Shown here piece after piece: positions 27,310-39,228 of a stretch of 64,000 nt of DNA. The stretch is from Forficula auricularia. Taxonomy: Eukaryota; Arthropoda; Insecta; Dermaptera; Forficulidae. Under the pieces are notes generated by a model. That model was given only the letters and a program-made list of their open reading frames with translations. It searched no databases and had not been told where the DNA came from. The DNA is taken from NCBI GenBank assembly GCA_024734495.1, contig JALMQS010000069.1, positions 100,961-164,960 of the forward strand, in the 5' to 3' direction. How positions within the stretch are numbered: position 1 is the stretch's first letter; each line of letters opens with the position of its first letter. The position numbers and the translations under genes are program-made.

Positions 27310-29390
27310 ATGAATATTTGATAAATATACCTATTACATTTGAAAAAAAAACCTTTAAGGAATTCAACATTGATATTTTAAAAAGGTAATTATAGAAATT
27401 AATTACAAAATAAATTTTTTTAAATATATTATTCTGAAATATGGAAAATTTCTAGCAAAGAGAATTTCTTGTTCTCATTCTATTTATACCATTAGATTCT
27501 AACCATAGCTCATGGGTTTATATTATTAGTAAATTTCTTAAAGATATTTTATAATTTCTCTTTATAATCATTTAAATTAAAAAAGTTATTTTTTTGAAAG
27601 TAATAGGATTCATTTTATAAAAATAGTGATTAAATATAATCACATTTCGCTTGTTCATAATCACAGTCTTATTAAGTAAGAAATCCAACCCTTGAAACCA
27701 ATGAATTTCCAAAAGTGAATCCATCTTAATCTTTATAAATAAACTTATATTTAATTTATAAAGACAAAATTAAATTCTCAATATCACAATTTTATGAAAT
27801 ATAAAAATCACTTATTTAAATTTTAATACCTTTAGTGAAGATTTTATATGAAAAAATAAATAAATATAAAATTCGAAAATGAAAAAAAAAATGTTACTTT
27901 TTCATAGATTTATCAATACATTTTTGGGGAGAAATTAATGATAATATAATAAATATATAAATAAAATAGTCATTCAAAGAATCGTCTTGAGTTAAATCTT
28001 CGATGGTTTAATGTTTTAAGCTGAATAAATTCAGCTTATAACACTTATGTTAAATAATTTTGTTAAGGTGTACTCAACCACATACCTATGAGCTTTGAGC
28101 TTTCATTTTGGGGGTCGTTTTCATGAGATTAGGAAGACATTTTTTTCTCCCAAGCCAAGAAATATTGTAGAGAAACAAAAATTCATATACCTACTTGGTT
28201 ATTTTAAATATTATATATACCTATATAAAGAAATGATTTTAATTCTTTTATAAAAAATTAAAGTCAGAATAATTGTTTTAATAAAATGATGACGTGGCTG
28301 TATTAAATTAAAAAAAGAGTAGAGGCAGCCAGGAAATATACAAATTCAATCTCCAATTGTCAACATGTCGATTAAATATTTAATCTTTCTCAGGGCCTAT
28401 TCAACTAACGAGAACAACAATTCACCATCAATAAACGCGGTTAATTTTTTTAATATATTAATATTGTTTACAACAAATAATTATTTGAACAGGTTTTCAA
28501 CCCAATTGAGGGGGGGGGTTTGAACCCCTTTCCCTTGCTTAGGCCTATGGATGGATGAACCCGTGCATATATTGGAGCAAAGGTAATATCTGCGCAGAAA
28601 AACATTTGATGAAAGCCTTAAACTATTATTTTTTTATAATTAATCTTCATTCAATTAAGGAAAGGAGGCTTTATCAGAAGTTGGCTAATAACTTTTCTAC
28701 AATGATTTTATATAGAGATATATACAATAGAGGAATAGAGGTTCCAGAATTATTTTACTAAACACTTTGTGTTTGTATAATAATAGCCCGAACGATCTTA
28801 TTTTTATTAATTTAGCCGATATTTTCACCTTTCCATTAACATAACCAGGGAATGCTTAACAGCTAGGTTTGTGTAGGCCCTTACTGTTTTTGCTCAGATA
28901 TTCATTGTGCTCTGTGATTGATAGAAAAAATCATTTCACAATTACTTTTTAACGACTTGAAGAAGTCCAAAAATAGAGTGTTTGTATGTGGATGAGAACA
29001 TCTAATCAAAAGGACCTAATTAATAGTAGTGTGATGGGTCAACTTTTAAAAATAATTATACTAAACAAAATCTTATTTTGTTTATTAACAGATTTGAGTA
29101 AAAAGCAGCTAAAAAAAGTGAATATAAACCTTAAATATATTTATAAGAAATTTTGAAAAAAAAAAAAACAATAATTTACATATTTACATCTAACTGGAAT
29201 GTGTATTTAAAAAAATAAGAAAGATAAGGATATCTTAAAATATATAAACTAACTAAAATAAATAATCAACTTAAAAGTTTATCAAATTTCTTTTCAAGTT
29301 GGATGGATTACACCAAAGGCCCCATATTATTTCATTTTTCATGGGTCTTCAAATTAAATTTTTATCCAAAAATATGAAAAGATTCTAGAT
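27310..29390. other. AT-rich sequence, no host gene seen
   Basis: Contains a decayed hammerhead-like motif near 28350-28400 (-: CTGAGAA, helix II GATTAAA/TTTAATC, then GACATGTT) whose core bases are changed. The ORF at 28555-28761 matches nothing known. Confidence 0.35.
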
Positions 29391-29665
29391 TTACGAGTTA
29401 TATTACAGTGAAATCTAAGAGTTATACTGGATTTATAATTAAATTAAATGCTATTTGATTGAAATATCCCCCCCCCCCATTCTTATAATTATATTAGGGT
29501 CAAATCTAAGAGATATACTGGGTTTATAATTAAATTAAATGCTATTTGATTGAAATATCCCCCCATTCTTATAGTTATATTAGAGTCAAATCTAAAAGAG
29601 ATATACTGGGTTTATAATTAAATTAAATGCCATTTGATTGAAATATCCCCCCATTCTTATGTTTA
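29390..29665. repeat. Tandem repeat, three copies, period about 90 bp
   Basis: The unit contains CAAATCTAAGAGATATACTG, TTAAATTAAATGCTATTTGA and a C run followed by ATTCTTAT. The second and third copies are closer to each other than to the first. Confidence 0.8.
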
Positions 29666-29699
29666 AATTACCAAATAAATATTTTTTAAATTAATTTTT

Positions 29700-30776
29700 T
29701 TTTTTTTTAAGATATTATGCATCAAAAAAAATTTCATTCTATATATGAATTTAAGTTTATAAAATTATTTAGGTAATGTTTTTTATTATAATAAAATAAT
29801 CTACTATTATTTATCACATTTAATTTTGAAGCTTACGTAGTCGATGGTTTTTCAGATCAGACCACATGTGATGAGTTTGAAAATTAATAGAATATACTTA
29901 TTCATTGTATTTCATAGTGGAGATGATTTTCTATAAAGAATCCCCTCCTTTCTGAAAAGAGCAAGGAATGCTTTTCAGAAGTAATACAAATTTATAATAA
30001 TATAAAAATTTGATGTAATTAGCAGATTTTTATTTGTAATAAAATATAAGAACTACTCCTCTGCTTAAAAATATTTAATGCTATAGTTTTAAGATGTTCA
30101 GTATAAATTTCTGAAATAGTATTGTTTATGTTTAAATACTATAGATTTATTTTCGCCTTTTAATTAAGGAGATTGATAAGGAAATAGAAAACTTTTATAA
30201 ATGTTATCTTTTTCCACCTTCTTGAATAAAAAAATCTAATCAGATTAAACAAAATCTGATTGATTAAATACTCAAATATTACATTATATAAAAGAATAAT
30301 ATAATTTCAGGAAGACAAGAGAAATCGAAGGTGAAATATTTTGTAGATTTATCGAATGTATTATAAAATAATTCTATTTTAAAAAGATGTTTATTTATTT
30401 ATTACGACTGTCTTCAAAACTAGACTAGCATTTAAGAAATTTTTAAAGCAGAAGACTAGTTTATTTTATAATATCTCTGTAGGTACTATTTAATTAAAGT
30501 GAAGCAATTAGTAACAACAAACAAACTAGTTAAACGTATAAAGATTGCAAATTAATAAAAAAATTATCATTAATAAATTTTCTCGAATTTAATTGATTTT
30601 TCGTTTTTTTTATATAAAGATTAAAATTTTTCTAAATACGGTACGAAAGGTTTATTGATAGATTTTATCATAATTAATAGGAGATTCGGTCTTGGCTAAT
30701 TCCCATGGGGCATTTTCAAAACGTTTCCACCTTTGCCATTTTTATAAATACTGCCACGGAATTTGTTCTAATGGAA
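29700..30776. other. AT-rich sequence, no feature recognised
   Basis: Only short chance ORFs and homopolymer runs. Confidence 0.35.
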
Positions 30777-31065
30777 TAAACCTTTCTTCGCTGTTAAATT
30801 GGATAAAAATCGAACAAGCGCTTTCACCAAGTCTTTTATCCCTATGACCTCCAGAGACTGGAATTCGCTCCCAGCCACCATCTTTCCCGCAACTTATAAC
30901 CTTCAGTTGTTTAAGACCCGTATCCACAGATACCTTCGACCCCTGCCCAGCCCATAAAATTCCCTCTTCTTCTTCTTTTCACGATGGAGGGGCCAACCTA
31001 AGCCTTTAGGGGATGCACCTTTTGGTGTAACTCCTTCTCTCATCATTTTCATTAAATAAAAAAAA
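30777..31065 (+). pseudogene. LINE 3' end fragment
   Basis: It corresponds to the last 280 bp of the LINE at 25230-26545, starting at TTCTTCGCTGTTAAATTGG and ending GGTGTAACTCCTTCTCTCAT with an A-rich tail. It is 5'-truncated, as usual for LINE insertions. Confidence 0.8.
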
Positions 31066-31315
31066 AAAAAAAGCTTTATTCTAAACAGCAACACCCTTTG
31101 CATAGCAATTAATAACAAATTTTACTGATTTATTTGTCACTTAACCGCTATAACTTCGAGGGACGGGAATTTCCTCTCAACTTCTATCTTTATTGATTCC
31201 TACAACCATAAACCCCTCAAGAGTTCAGTTCTATAAATACTTCTTACCCTAAAGCAACTCCGAAATATTCTCTTTTGTTTTTATGAATCCATCCCTCTTG
31301 CATAAGTAAAATATT

Positions 31316-31985
31316 TTTAAAAAACTAAAAAACATGCTTCTAAAAAGTACAAAAGAATGTAATACTTAATCAAATTAATCATTCTCTCAATACCTTAGAT
31401 GCAATTCAGATGCGGACTATCAGACTTATAGGCGATCCCGCATTAACTGACTCTATCGACTCCCTAGCCCATCGTAGATCTGTCTCCGCCCTTTCTCTTT
31501 TTTATAGATATTACCATGGCTTTTGTTCTGACGAGATAAAATCGATAATCCCACCAAAGGCTTCATTTGCGCGAAATACACGATTTTCTAAGATTCAACA
31601 CCCCTACACGCTTAAACTGGATACTAATCGAACAAACCCATTCGCCAATTCATTTATCCCTATGTCATCTAGAGACTGGAACTCTCTTCCCCCGACCGTC
31701 TTTCCAGCAAATTATAACCTTCAATCTTTCAAGACCAGCATCCACAGATACCTTCGACTCCTGCCCAATCCCTAAATCTCTTCTTATCTTCACGATACAA
31801 TGGTCCACCGCGGACTACAGAGGTTGTACCTTCTTGGTGCAACTTCTTCTTGTATCAATATCATTATAAAAAAAGAGTGGGGCGCAGAAGCATGTAGTTT
31901 TAATTTATTTCGACAAAGTGCCCCACGCTTTTTGATTAAATATTACATTATTTTGTACTTTTTAGAAGCATGTTTTTAAGTTTTT
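31316..31985. mobile_element. Foldback hairpin split by a LINE insertion
   Basis: Arms AACATGCTTCTAAAAAGTAC (31331) and GTACTTTTTAGAAGCATGTT (31956-31975) match the hairpin at 26908-27070. A LINE fragment at about 31376-31875 interrupts the left half. Confidence 0.75.
31376..31875 (+). pseudogene. LINE 3' fragment, second subfamily
   Basis: The open frame encodes [20 protein letters not shown] and NRTNPFANSFIPMSSRDWNS, ending FKTSIHRYLRLLPNP. It is closer to the copy at 39646-40586 than to those at 25 and 48 kb. The tail is GCAACTTCTTCTTGTATCAA then an A run. Confidence 0.8.
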
Positions 31986-32199
31986 TTTTATATATTTTAT
32001 TTTTTTACTTTTTTGTCTTAATTATTTTCATAGAGAAAAATTTGCCGAATTCAACAGCATGAAATGTATTTATTTTTATATAATTTCACTTAAATTGAGT
32101 AGATAAACAATTATTTTTATAGAGAACGAAAGTCATATTGATAGATAGATACAAGTGAAGCTAATATAAAGCATGTAAAAACATGATAATTTGATTGCT

Positions 32200-33905
32200 A
32201 ATGATTATTTTTAAATGAAAAACTAAAGCCCATACACAATATTTAAAATAATTATTCTATCCATGACTCACACACATTGATGGACAATATACACTATACT
32301 AAATGTTTGTTGTAACATCAAAATTGGATTCTAATTGAAGATATAAAGCCCATAACAGCCATATTGATCACCTGATGCGTTCACTTACGTATAATTCAAT
32401 AAATTCCTGATTTCGCGTGAGCAAAATTAGCTTCTAATTGAAAATATAAAGCCCTTATCAGCCATACTGGTCACCTGATTCGTTCGTTAATATATTTCAA
32501 TAAATTCTTTATTTTGCCTCAGTAAATCTTCGTGATATGCTGCTATCATTTTTTTCTAAATTTCTATATCTAAATTTGTCTTTTTCTTAGGTATTTAATT
32601 TTTTATTGAATGATTAGAATGAGATAATAAATATCAACTTATCTGTTCTGTAGTCATTTCGGTTATTGGTAATGATCAAAGAACTAACTAGTGAACGAAA
32701 TTTTGTGGATTTTACGTTTTATAATTAATAAATAATAATTTACTTTTACGTGTAATTATGAAAATTTCAATCTTAAAAAATCTGGAACCTACCGAAGTTT
32801 TAACTCTTTTATTGGAACATATTATATAGGTATATATATACGTATTTCATTTGATAGATATTAAATAAACATGAATTACATCATCAGGTATATAGGTACA
32901 CCTAAGGCCCAAAAAGAAATATATGGACATAATGATGAAATTATTAAAAAATCAATTGATTTCTTTTCTCCCCATTATGAAAAAATTAATAATGAAAACT
33001 TAAGAGCTTTCATTTTATTTTTCTAAAGAGACCAATAAAATCCAAAAGCATGGGCCTATGGCAGTTTTGGACCCAAAAATCATCTTTAGCGGCTCGGATT
33101 ATTTTCTATGTAGAGAAATAATAGACCACAAAATAAACAATAGTTCGTTTCAGCAGGAAGTTTCAAATAAATCTACTAATTCAACTAACTTATAAATTCT
33201 TTCAATTTTATAACTGTTCTTATTCAAGTGAAGCTTAATAATACTGGTAAATCAAGTTTGATTATCAGGGATGAGGCAGATTAGCAAATAACCCTTAAAA
33301 TTTTTGTATAGTATTAAATTTTATTTTAAAACCTTCTTCAGTAAAATGGTTTAAAAGATAAACAGTTCATTATATTATTTATTAATGTGGTCGTCATTGA
33401 GAGAAAGTTCAAACATTAACTTTAATAATTTGGAGAAAGAAAAAACAAATACCTTTCATAAGATTATATCAAAAAATAATTTTAAATTTTAATTGAAAAA
33501 AGGCAAAAAATCCTCATCAATTCAAAATTTTTTAAAGAGTTCCAATCCCTAATTCTCTGGTTCCACTCATTTAGGAGGAAAAAAATATCATTCATAGAAT
33601 GAAAAAAAAATGAATTAAATAAATACTTATTTGATGAAAAATGTTAGAATATTTTGAAGGGTTTTAAGTGTTATTTGCTAATCTGCGGGATAACCACACT
33701 TTACATAGTATAAGAAAGAAGGCTGATAATTTCATTGTATCTAAGTAATAAAGTAAATGTTTTTGCTGAATATGAGCTCTAAGAAGAATTAATTACTTTA
33801 AACAGTAATAAGAATGGAACACTGTAATATAACAATCTGTGTTTATGATTTTTTTGAATGATTTTTTGTACTCTTTAAGAGTTAAAATGATAAATATTAT
33901 TGAAA
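32200..33905. other. AT-rich sequence with a two-copy tandem repeat
   Basis: The segment TCTAATTGAAGATATAAAGC occurs at 32331 and again at 32434 with the following 80 bp (CAGCCATA, TCACCTGAT, TTCAATAAATTC). The rest shows no gene. Confidence 0.4.
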
Positions 33906-33910
33906 ACCGT

Positions 33911-34553
33911 TTAAGGACGTTCCCTAATATAGCTCAGATGCAATTCGCTCTTTCCCTTACTCTCACATGCGCAGAAAGGCAAAAATATTTTCACTATGTC
34001 GTTTCTCGGATCTAGCAACATTGCATTCTTACCGACGATAAAAGACAAAGGATAAAAAAAAAATACTTCATGAAACAGCTCAATGTGAAATTCCAGATGA
34101 GAACAGTATAGTTAGGTTGAGAGAATTAGCTAAAAATTGAGTGATTTTAGTGCGACGTTGTCAAGTCGGCATCTCTCACTTGCCATGCCATGAGAGAAAA
34201 AATGAAAACCATCAAAAGTATCTAACTTTTAATATTTTGCATACAAAACGAATACCGCTTGATACAATTATTTTAACAGAAAAATATTTGTTATATTTTC
34301 AGTTAATGATTCTCAGTTTTTCAAAATAATTTCAAGAAAAGTACGATTGTTATTTAATGAAACAGTCGCTTTAACATCAATCGGGATAGGGTTCACGTGT
34401 TAAATATGCAAATTTCAATGGTCAATATTTACAAATTTAGTGCCGCAAGGACTATTGAAAAAAAATTCTACGTATAAAGGACACTTATAAATATGTGTAT
34501 TCAAAGTTTTAAAAGGATTGCAAGAAAATCGATTTATTAAGGAACGTCCTTAA
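33911..34553. mobile_element. Non-autonomous element with TTAAGGACGTTC ends, copy 2
   Basis: TTAAGGACGTTCCCTAAT at the left and AAGGAACGTCCTTAA at the right are inverted repeats of about 14 bp. Overall similarity to 20230-20914 is high. TTAA lies at both ends. Confidence 0.75.
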
Positions 34554-34593
34554 ACAATATCGCATTCTATCTCCTAGCTATGATTGTTAATTC

Positions 34594-34830
34594 CAGTGTG
34601 GGCGGTGACATTTCAACCAGAGGATGATATGCAAAATAGAACCGTTAAATTTTTTAAATGTTATTTGATTTTTCGGTCCTTTTTGTAAAATTCATCGATA
34701 AAGTCAGAATTTTTCGTTATTTTTCAAATTTAACATTACATTTTTTTTTGACATGATTTAAAAATACATTGACGTTATGAAATTTTAGGGATGCGCAGCA
34801 TCCTCAGCATCAATGGACCGCACGCCACTG
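34594..34830. mobile_element. hAT-type MITE, copy 2 (reverse of 9954-10174)
   Basis: The ends are CAGTGTGGGCGGTGACATTT and GACCGCACGCCACTG. The flanking octamers GTTAATTC and GGTAATAC match at six of eight positions, consistent with an old hAT duplication. Confidence 0.7.
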
Positions 34831-34839
34831 GGTAATACC

Positions 34840-35722
34840 CTTTTTTCTTTTAGTTTTGGGTCCTCCCCGCTTTCAAATTACATAGTTTTCATCGAAGGCC
34901 GCTTTACAAATTTTGGACTCATACTCCCAGTCAAAGTGCCCAATGGTCTTTGATATATTAATCAAGGCTGTCAACATTCAGACCCATCAGGCCTATTAAT
35001 TCTCCCCTAAAGTAAAAAAATTACTTTAAAGCAGGAGCCGGAAAAATAAGTTATCAACATCATCATTTATAACAAAATCAACTGAGTTACGAAAGGTGGC
35101 ATTTCTGAGTGAAATTCAATTGATTACTTTTGAAATGATTATCAGAAATGATCAAAAACATCAAAAGAATTAAAATTGCTATTAATCAAAACGATTATAA
35201 TAATAAAAAAGTAACATTTACGTTTTTGCTATTATTATATGTACCCAGTTTGGGAGTCATTAATCCAGTCAAGTATCAATTTGGGTTGAACAGTCCTGAT
35301 CGAAATAATACAATTATTTTAATTTAACCTTTCATGAAGGCAGCACATTGTATATTTATAATAAAATAAATACGAGAGCAAAGACTAGAAAGAGACACTT
35401 CGCGGCAAAATGTAATTTTAATGGTTTTTTTACAATATATAATTAAGTTGCATGGATGTTTTTTTTATATTATATAACCAATGATCATAGGGATCTAAGG
35501 CTTCCAAACTATATTGTCCATTAAAAATCTTTAAAGCAGAAGACTTTATATTTATTTTATATGATTCAAAAATAATTTTAATACTAGTGTTTAAATTTTC
35601 AAGTTAAAGCTTTCATGATTTTGAAGAATATTTTGTTTAGCAATGATATCGGATTAGTAGATATCATTTGTAGGTAGAAATCAAAAAGCGGGTTACTCTT
35701 TTTGATTGAATTAGGTGACAAT
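34840..35722. other. Unassigned AT-rich sequence
   Basis: No gene or clear repeat boundary. Confidence 0.35.
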
Positions 35723-35723
35723 A

Positions 35724-35936
35724 TAAGCTTTATTCGTTTTGGATGCCTTGGGCGCCCTTATGTCAGCCTCAAGTCACTAACCCATATTCGTTTAGGAAAA
35801 CGAAGGGGGAGAATAGGAAACGAATAGGGCTGGGGCACACCAAGTAGGTTGGTATTCCTAAACGAATATGGGTCAGTGACTTGAGGCCGACATAAGGGCG
35901 CCCAAGGCATCCAAAACGAATAAAGCTATAATAATA
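35724..35936. mobile_element. Long hairpin (foldback) element
   Basis: The arms of about 70 bp are near-perfect inverses, including GATGCCTTGGGCGCCCTTAT on the left and ATAAGGGCGCCCAAGGCATC on the right. The spacer (about 35801-35860) holds GAAGGGGGAGAATAGGAAAC. No coding. Confidence 0.8.
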
Positions 35937-36492
35937 AATAATTTAATTTCTTTTCTCTGTAAGAGTGGCTTAGCAGGATAAACATTCTTCAAAATACAAA
36001 CCCTGTTATTATTGACGAGGAAAATAATTTATGTAATTTTTACTATAATTAAAATATCACAATTAATATTAAAAATTGATTTCTTGCAAGAAATTTTTTT
36101 TTTTTTAATAATTAAACTTGGTATTTCTATTATTTAATTATTGTAGGTATTATAGATAAAAATGTATATCTATATGATTTATAAAATTATTTCTTTTGAT
36201 ACGAATTAAAATAAAATTAATTGTCATAATTTTTTACAGTAGACTTATTTTATAGAAAATGAATCAATATACATTTTAAACAAAGATGGGTAAACTTTGA
36301 AAATTTTCATAAACTGCAATGTTTCAGGAAATCTTTCAAGGAAATTTCTATCGGAAGTTTTAGCTATATTTTTCAATACATAACATCATTCACTTTGTTT
36401 TGAATAAACTTAAATTTTATATCAAATAAATATATATACTAAAACGGTGAGTTAAATTAATTAGAAATGTATAAAATAAAACTTTATATATA

Positions 36493-37665
36493 CCGGGTGG
36501 TGACTCGGCCGACGCAGCATAGCGATTACAATGTTAATTTTTGAATGTGCATTTATTTGCTCCCCTAATTATTTTAGAGTTAAAGTTCTTATAGGTTTTT
36601 TGTAGAGAAAAAAATACTGAATCCGAACATATTTTTGTTTTCAAATTTTGAAATTTCAGAACCGTAATAATCAACATTATAAATAATTGTATTTTTACAA
36701 AAATCACTGAGGCCATGGAATTATTAAAACAAACAAGGCATTTTCATTTGTTGTTTCTATAAGTGACGTTTGTTATATTTGAACTTTTTAAAATCAGTTC
36801 TTATTAGAATTTATTGATTACCATAATGAGAAACTCGTTAAATTTGAATGGGCTGAGTTTTGTATTCGTCATTGATAAATAAAAATAGTAGATTCACGTA
36901 GATGAAGTTTAGAACGAGCTTTTAAATTTTCACAAGAATAATCAACGAAAATATAAGTAATATTTTTAAACGTAATTAAAACAATAAAATTAGTAAGGCA
37001 AACAGAATTTAATTTTTTAACATAATTAACAAATGCATAAAATTATAACAAAAAATAACAATCATAGCAAATGTTCGAATAAGCCACCATTTACCACTAA
37101 ACAATGAGACAATGATTTACCACTAAACAACAGTTTTGTTTTATAATCATAGATTTGTTCACCAATATGAATCCATTTTGAGACTAGTATAAACAATAAA
37201 ACTTAAACAATCGACAACAATAAAAGTTTTGAATTTAAATTTTTTAAATAAATATCTACATTTTTAAAATCGTTTTTTTGAACTTTTAAATTATGAATTA
37301 GACAAAATCTGATGTAATTATCTTTTAGAATTTTAATTCTGCTCAGTTTTTTGTATTCTATAAAATAATCCCTAAAGACATCACTATTAAACGTCAAATA
37401 GAAACAACAAATGAAAATGCCCTGCCTGTTTTAATAATTCCATGGCCTCAGTGATTTTTTCAAAAATACAATTATTTATAATGTTGATTATTACGGTTCT
37501 GAAATTTCAAAATTTGAAAACAAAAATATGTTCGGATTCAGTATTTTTTTCTCTACAAAAAACCTATAAGAACTTTAACTCTAAAATAATTAGGGGAGCA
37601 AACAAATGCACATTCAAAAATTAACATTGCCATCGCTATGCTGCGTCGGCCGAGTCACCACCCTG
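36493..37665. mobile_element. DNA element with about 265 bp terminal inverted repeats
   Basis: The left end CCGGGTGGTGACTCGGCCGA and right end TCGGCCGAGTCACCACCCTG are inverses, and the match continues for about 265 bp (36493-36757 with 37400-37665). The internal 640 bp encodes only a 64-residue frame (37203-37397, -) that I do not recognise. TATATATA lies on both sides, possibly an 8 bp duplication. Confidence 0.78.
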
Positions 37666-37669
37666 TATA

Positions 37670-39228
37670 TATATATATATAGGTATTATGTTTATTTGCA
37701 TCAAGCAGAGGACAACCTCATTGATTTCTCTTTAAAAATCAACAACTCTGCTACACTATGCAAGAAAAAAAATCTTTTAATATTTAAAACTTCCTTACTA
37801 GAGTTAACTCAAATTACCAGAAAACTTCCAAATGAAAAGTTTCAATTACCCATCAGGACATTTAAATAAAATGTAGAAAAGAGAAACATTTTAAAATATA
37901 TTTTTTTTGTAAATTAATAATTTATATAATAAACAATCTGAAAAAGAGATTGATATACTCTGGTGATCACGACCACAGAGCTAGAGAGAACCCGGGGGAG
38001 CAGCTCAAGGGACCCTATTTTACTTAGGCCTTATTTACAAATCTCTTTCACAACCCAGGTAGCACAAGAGATTCTACGAATATCCACCAAATATATTAAA
38101 AGTACATATATATTCCAATTATCTTCAGGAGATTCTTAGAATATTTGCACCCGGAAAATTATTAGACGAATCTTCCGGGAATATCCTTTGGTGGATAATC
38201 TAAGAATGTTCAACTAAAAATATTCTAATAAATTGAATTAAATGTCCCACATGGAATATTTTAGTTCTAAGAAAATTCCCAGAATATCTACGAAGATTGA
38301 AAAATTATTCACAGGATATTCCAATGTCCAGAAAATATATTATCAGAATTATTATTATTATTATATATATATTTCATTAACATATTTAAATAAAATTTAT
38401 AATATTCGTGGTCTATATTTTTTGTACAACTTATTAAGATAAAGATTATACTTTCTTTATGCACCATTGGAAAGTAAAAATTTGAAAAAATACGATCGGT
38501 AACCATAATAATAAAATATATTTTCTTTTTGAAATATTATATTTTTTAAGTTAAATATATTTTATATGTACGTATAAAAGAAATAAAAGGCATCTTCTTA
38601 ATCTATTATATTACTTGTAAAGTTACCGACCATTAGTCCTATTATGTTTCCTTGATTTAAAACTTATATAGTCAAGTTAAAAATCTTGTGGAAAACTTGT
38701 TACAGACGGTTCCCTACTTACGTAAATTACCTGACAATTAATACGTAAGACAATTTTAGGTAATTTCAATTGCCTTCCCACTTCCTCATCAATAATCATT
38801 TTCTATATCAGAAAAACAAGGAACAAGTTCAAGATAATATAATACTGAACTAGATAGAATGAATTTTAAACACTCTATTAATGGACAGAGATTTTAGGAA
38901 AGTTTACATCATCATTCCAAGCAATTTTTAGTTAAAAAAATACGTATGTTGACATTACAATATTATGCAAAAATATTCTCTTTCATTTTATTCTAGATTA
39001 AACACCTAAAATATATTTGTTAGTTAATTTAATAAAAAATGGTATAATACTAAGTTTTTGTTCATTTCTCATAAAATGTGCATAAGCTACACATATTCTT
39101 GTCTAATTATCGATTTATTTATAACATGTTTACGTAAGTTGAGAGCCGCATGTATTAAAATTTAATTAAAGTAATCTGTTTATTTCTTTTTTTAATAAGC
39201 AAAGATTTTCCAAAATTGAATTGATTCT
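37670..39228. other. AT-rich sequence, no gene assigned
   Basis: Words related to GAATAT(T/C)...AGATTCTTAGAATATT recur between 38080 and 38340, suggesting a decayed repeat. Small ORFs are not convincing. Confidence 0.35.

Noticed and set aside
28350..28400. CTGAGAA with a perfect 7 bp helix II on -
   Set aside because: G8 and the GAAA are altered (GACATG), so it is at best a dead hammerhead.
37203..37397. 64-codon - strand ORF inside the long inverted-repeat element
   Set aside because: No domain recognised and composition is AT-driven; not called as a gene.
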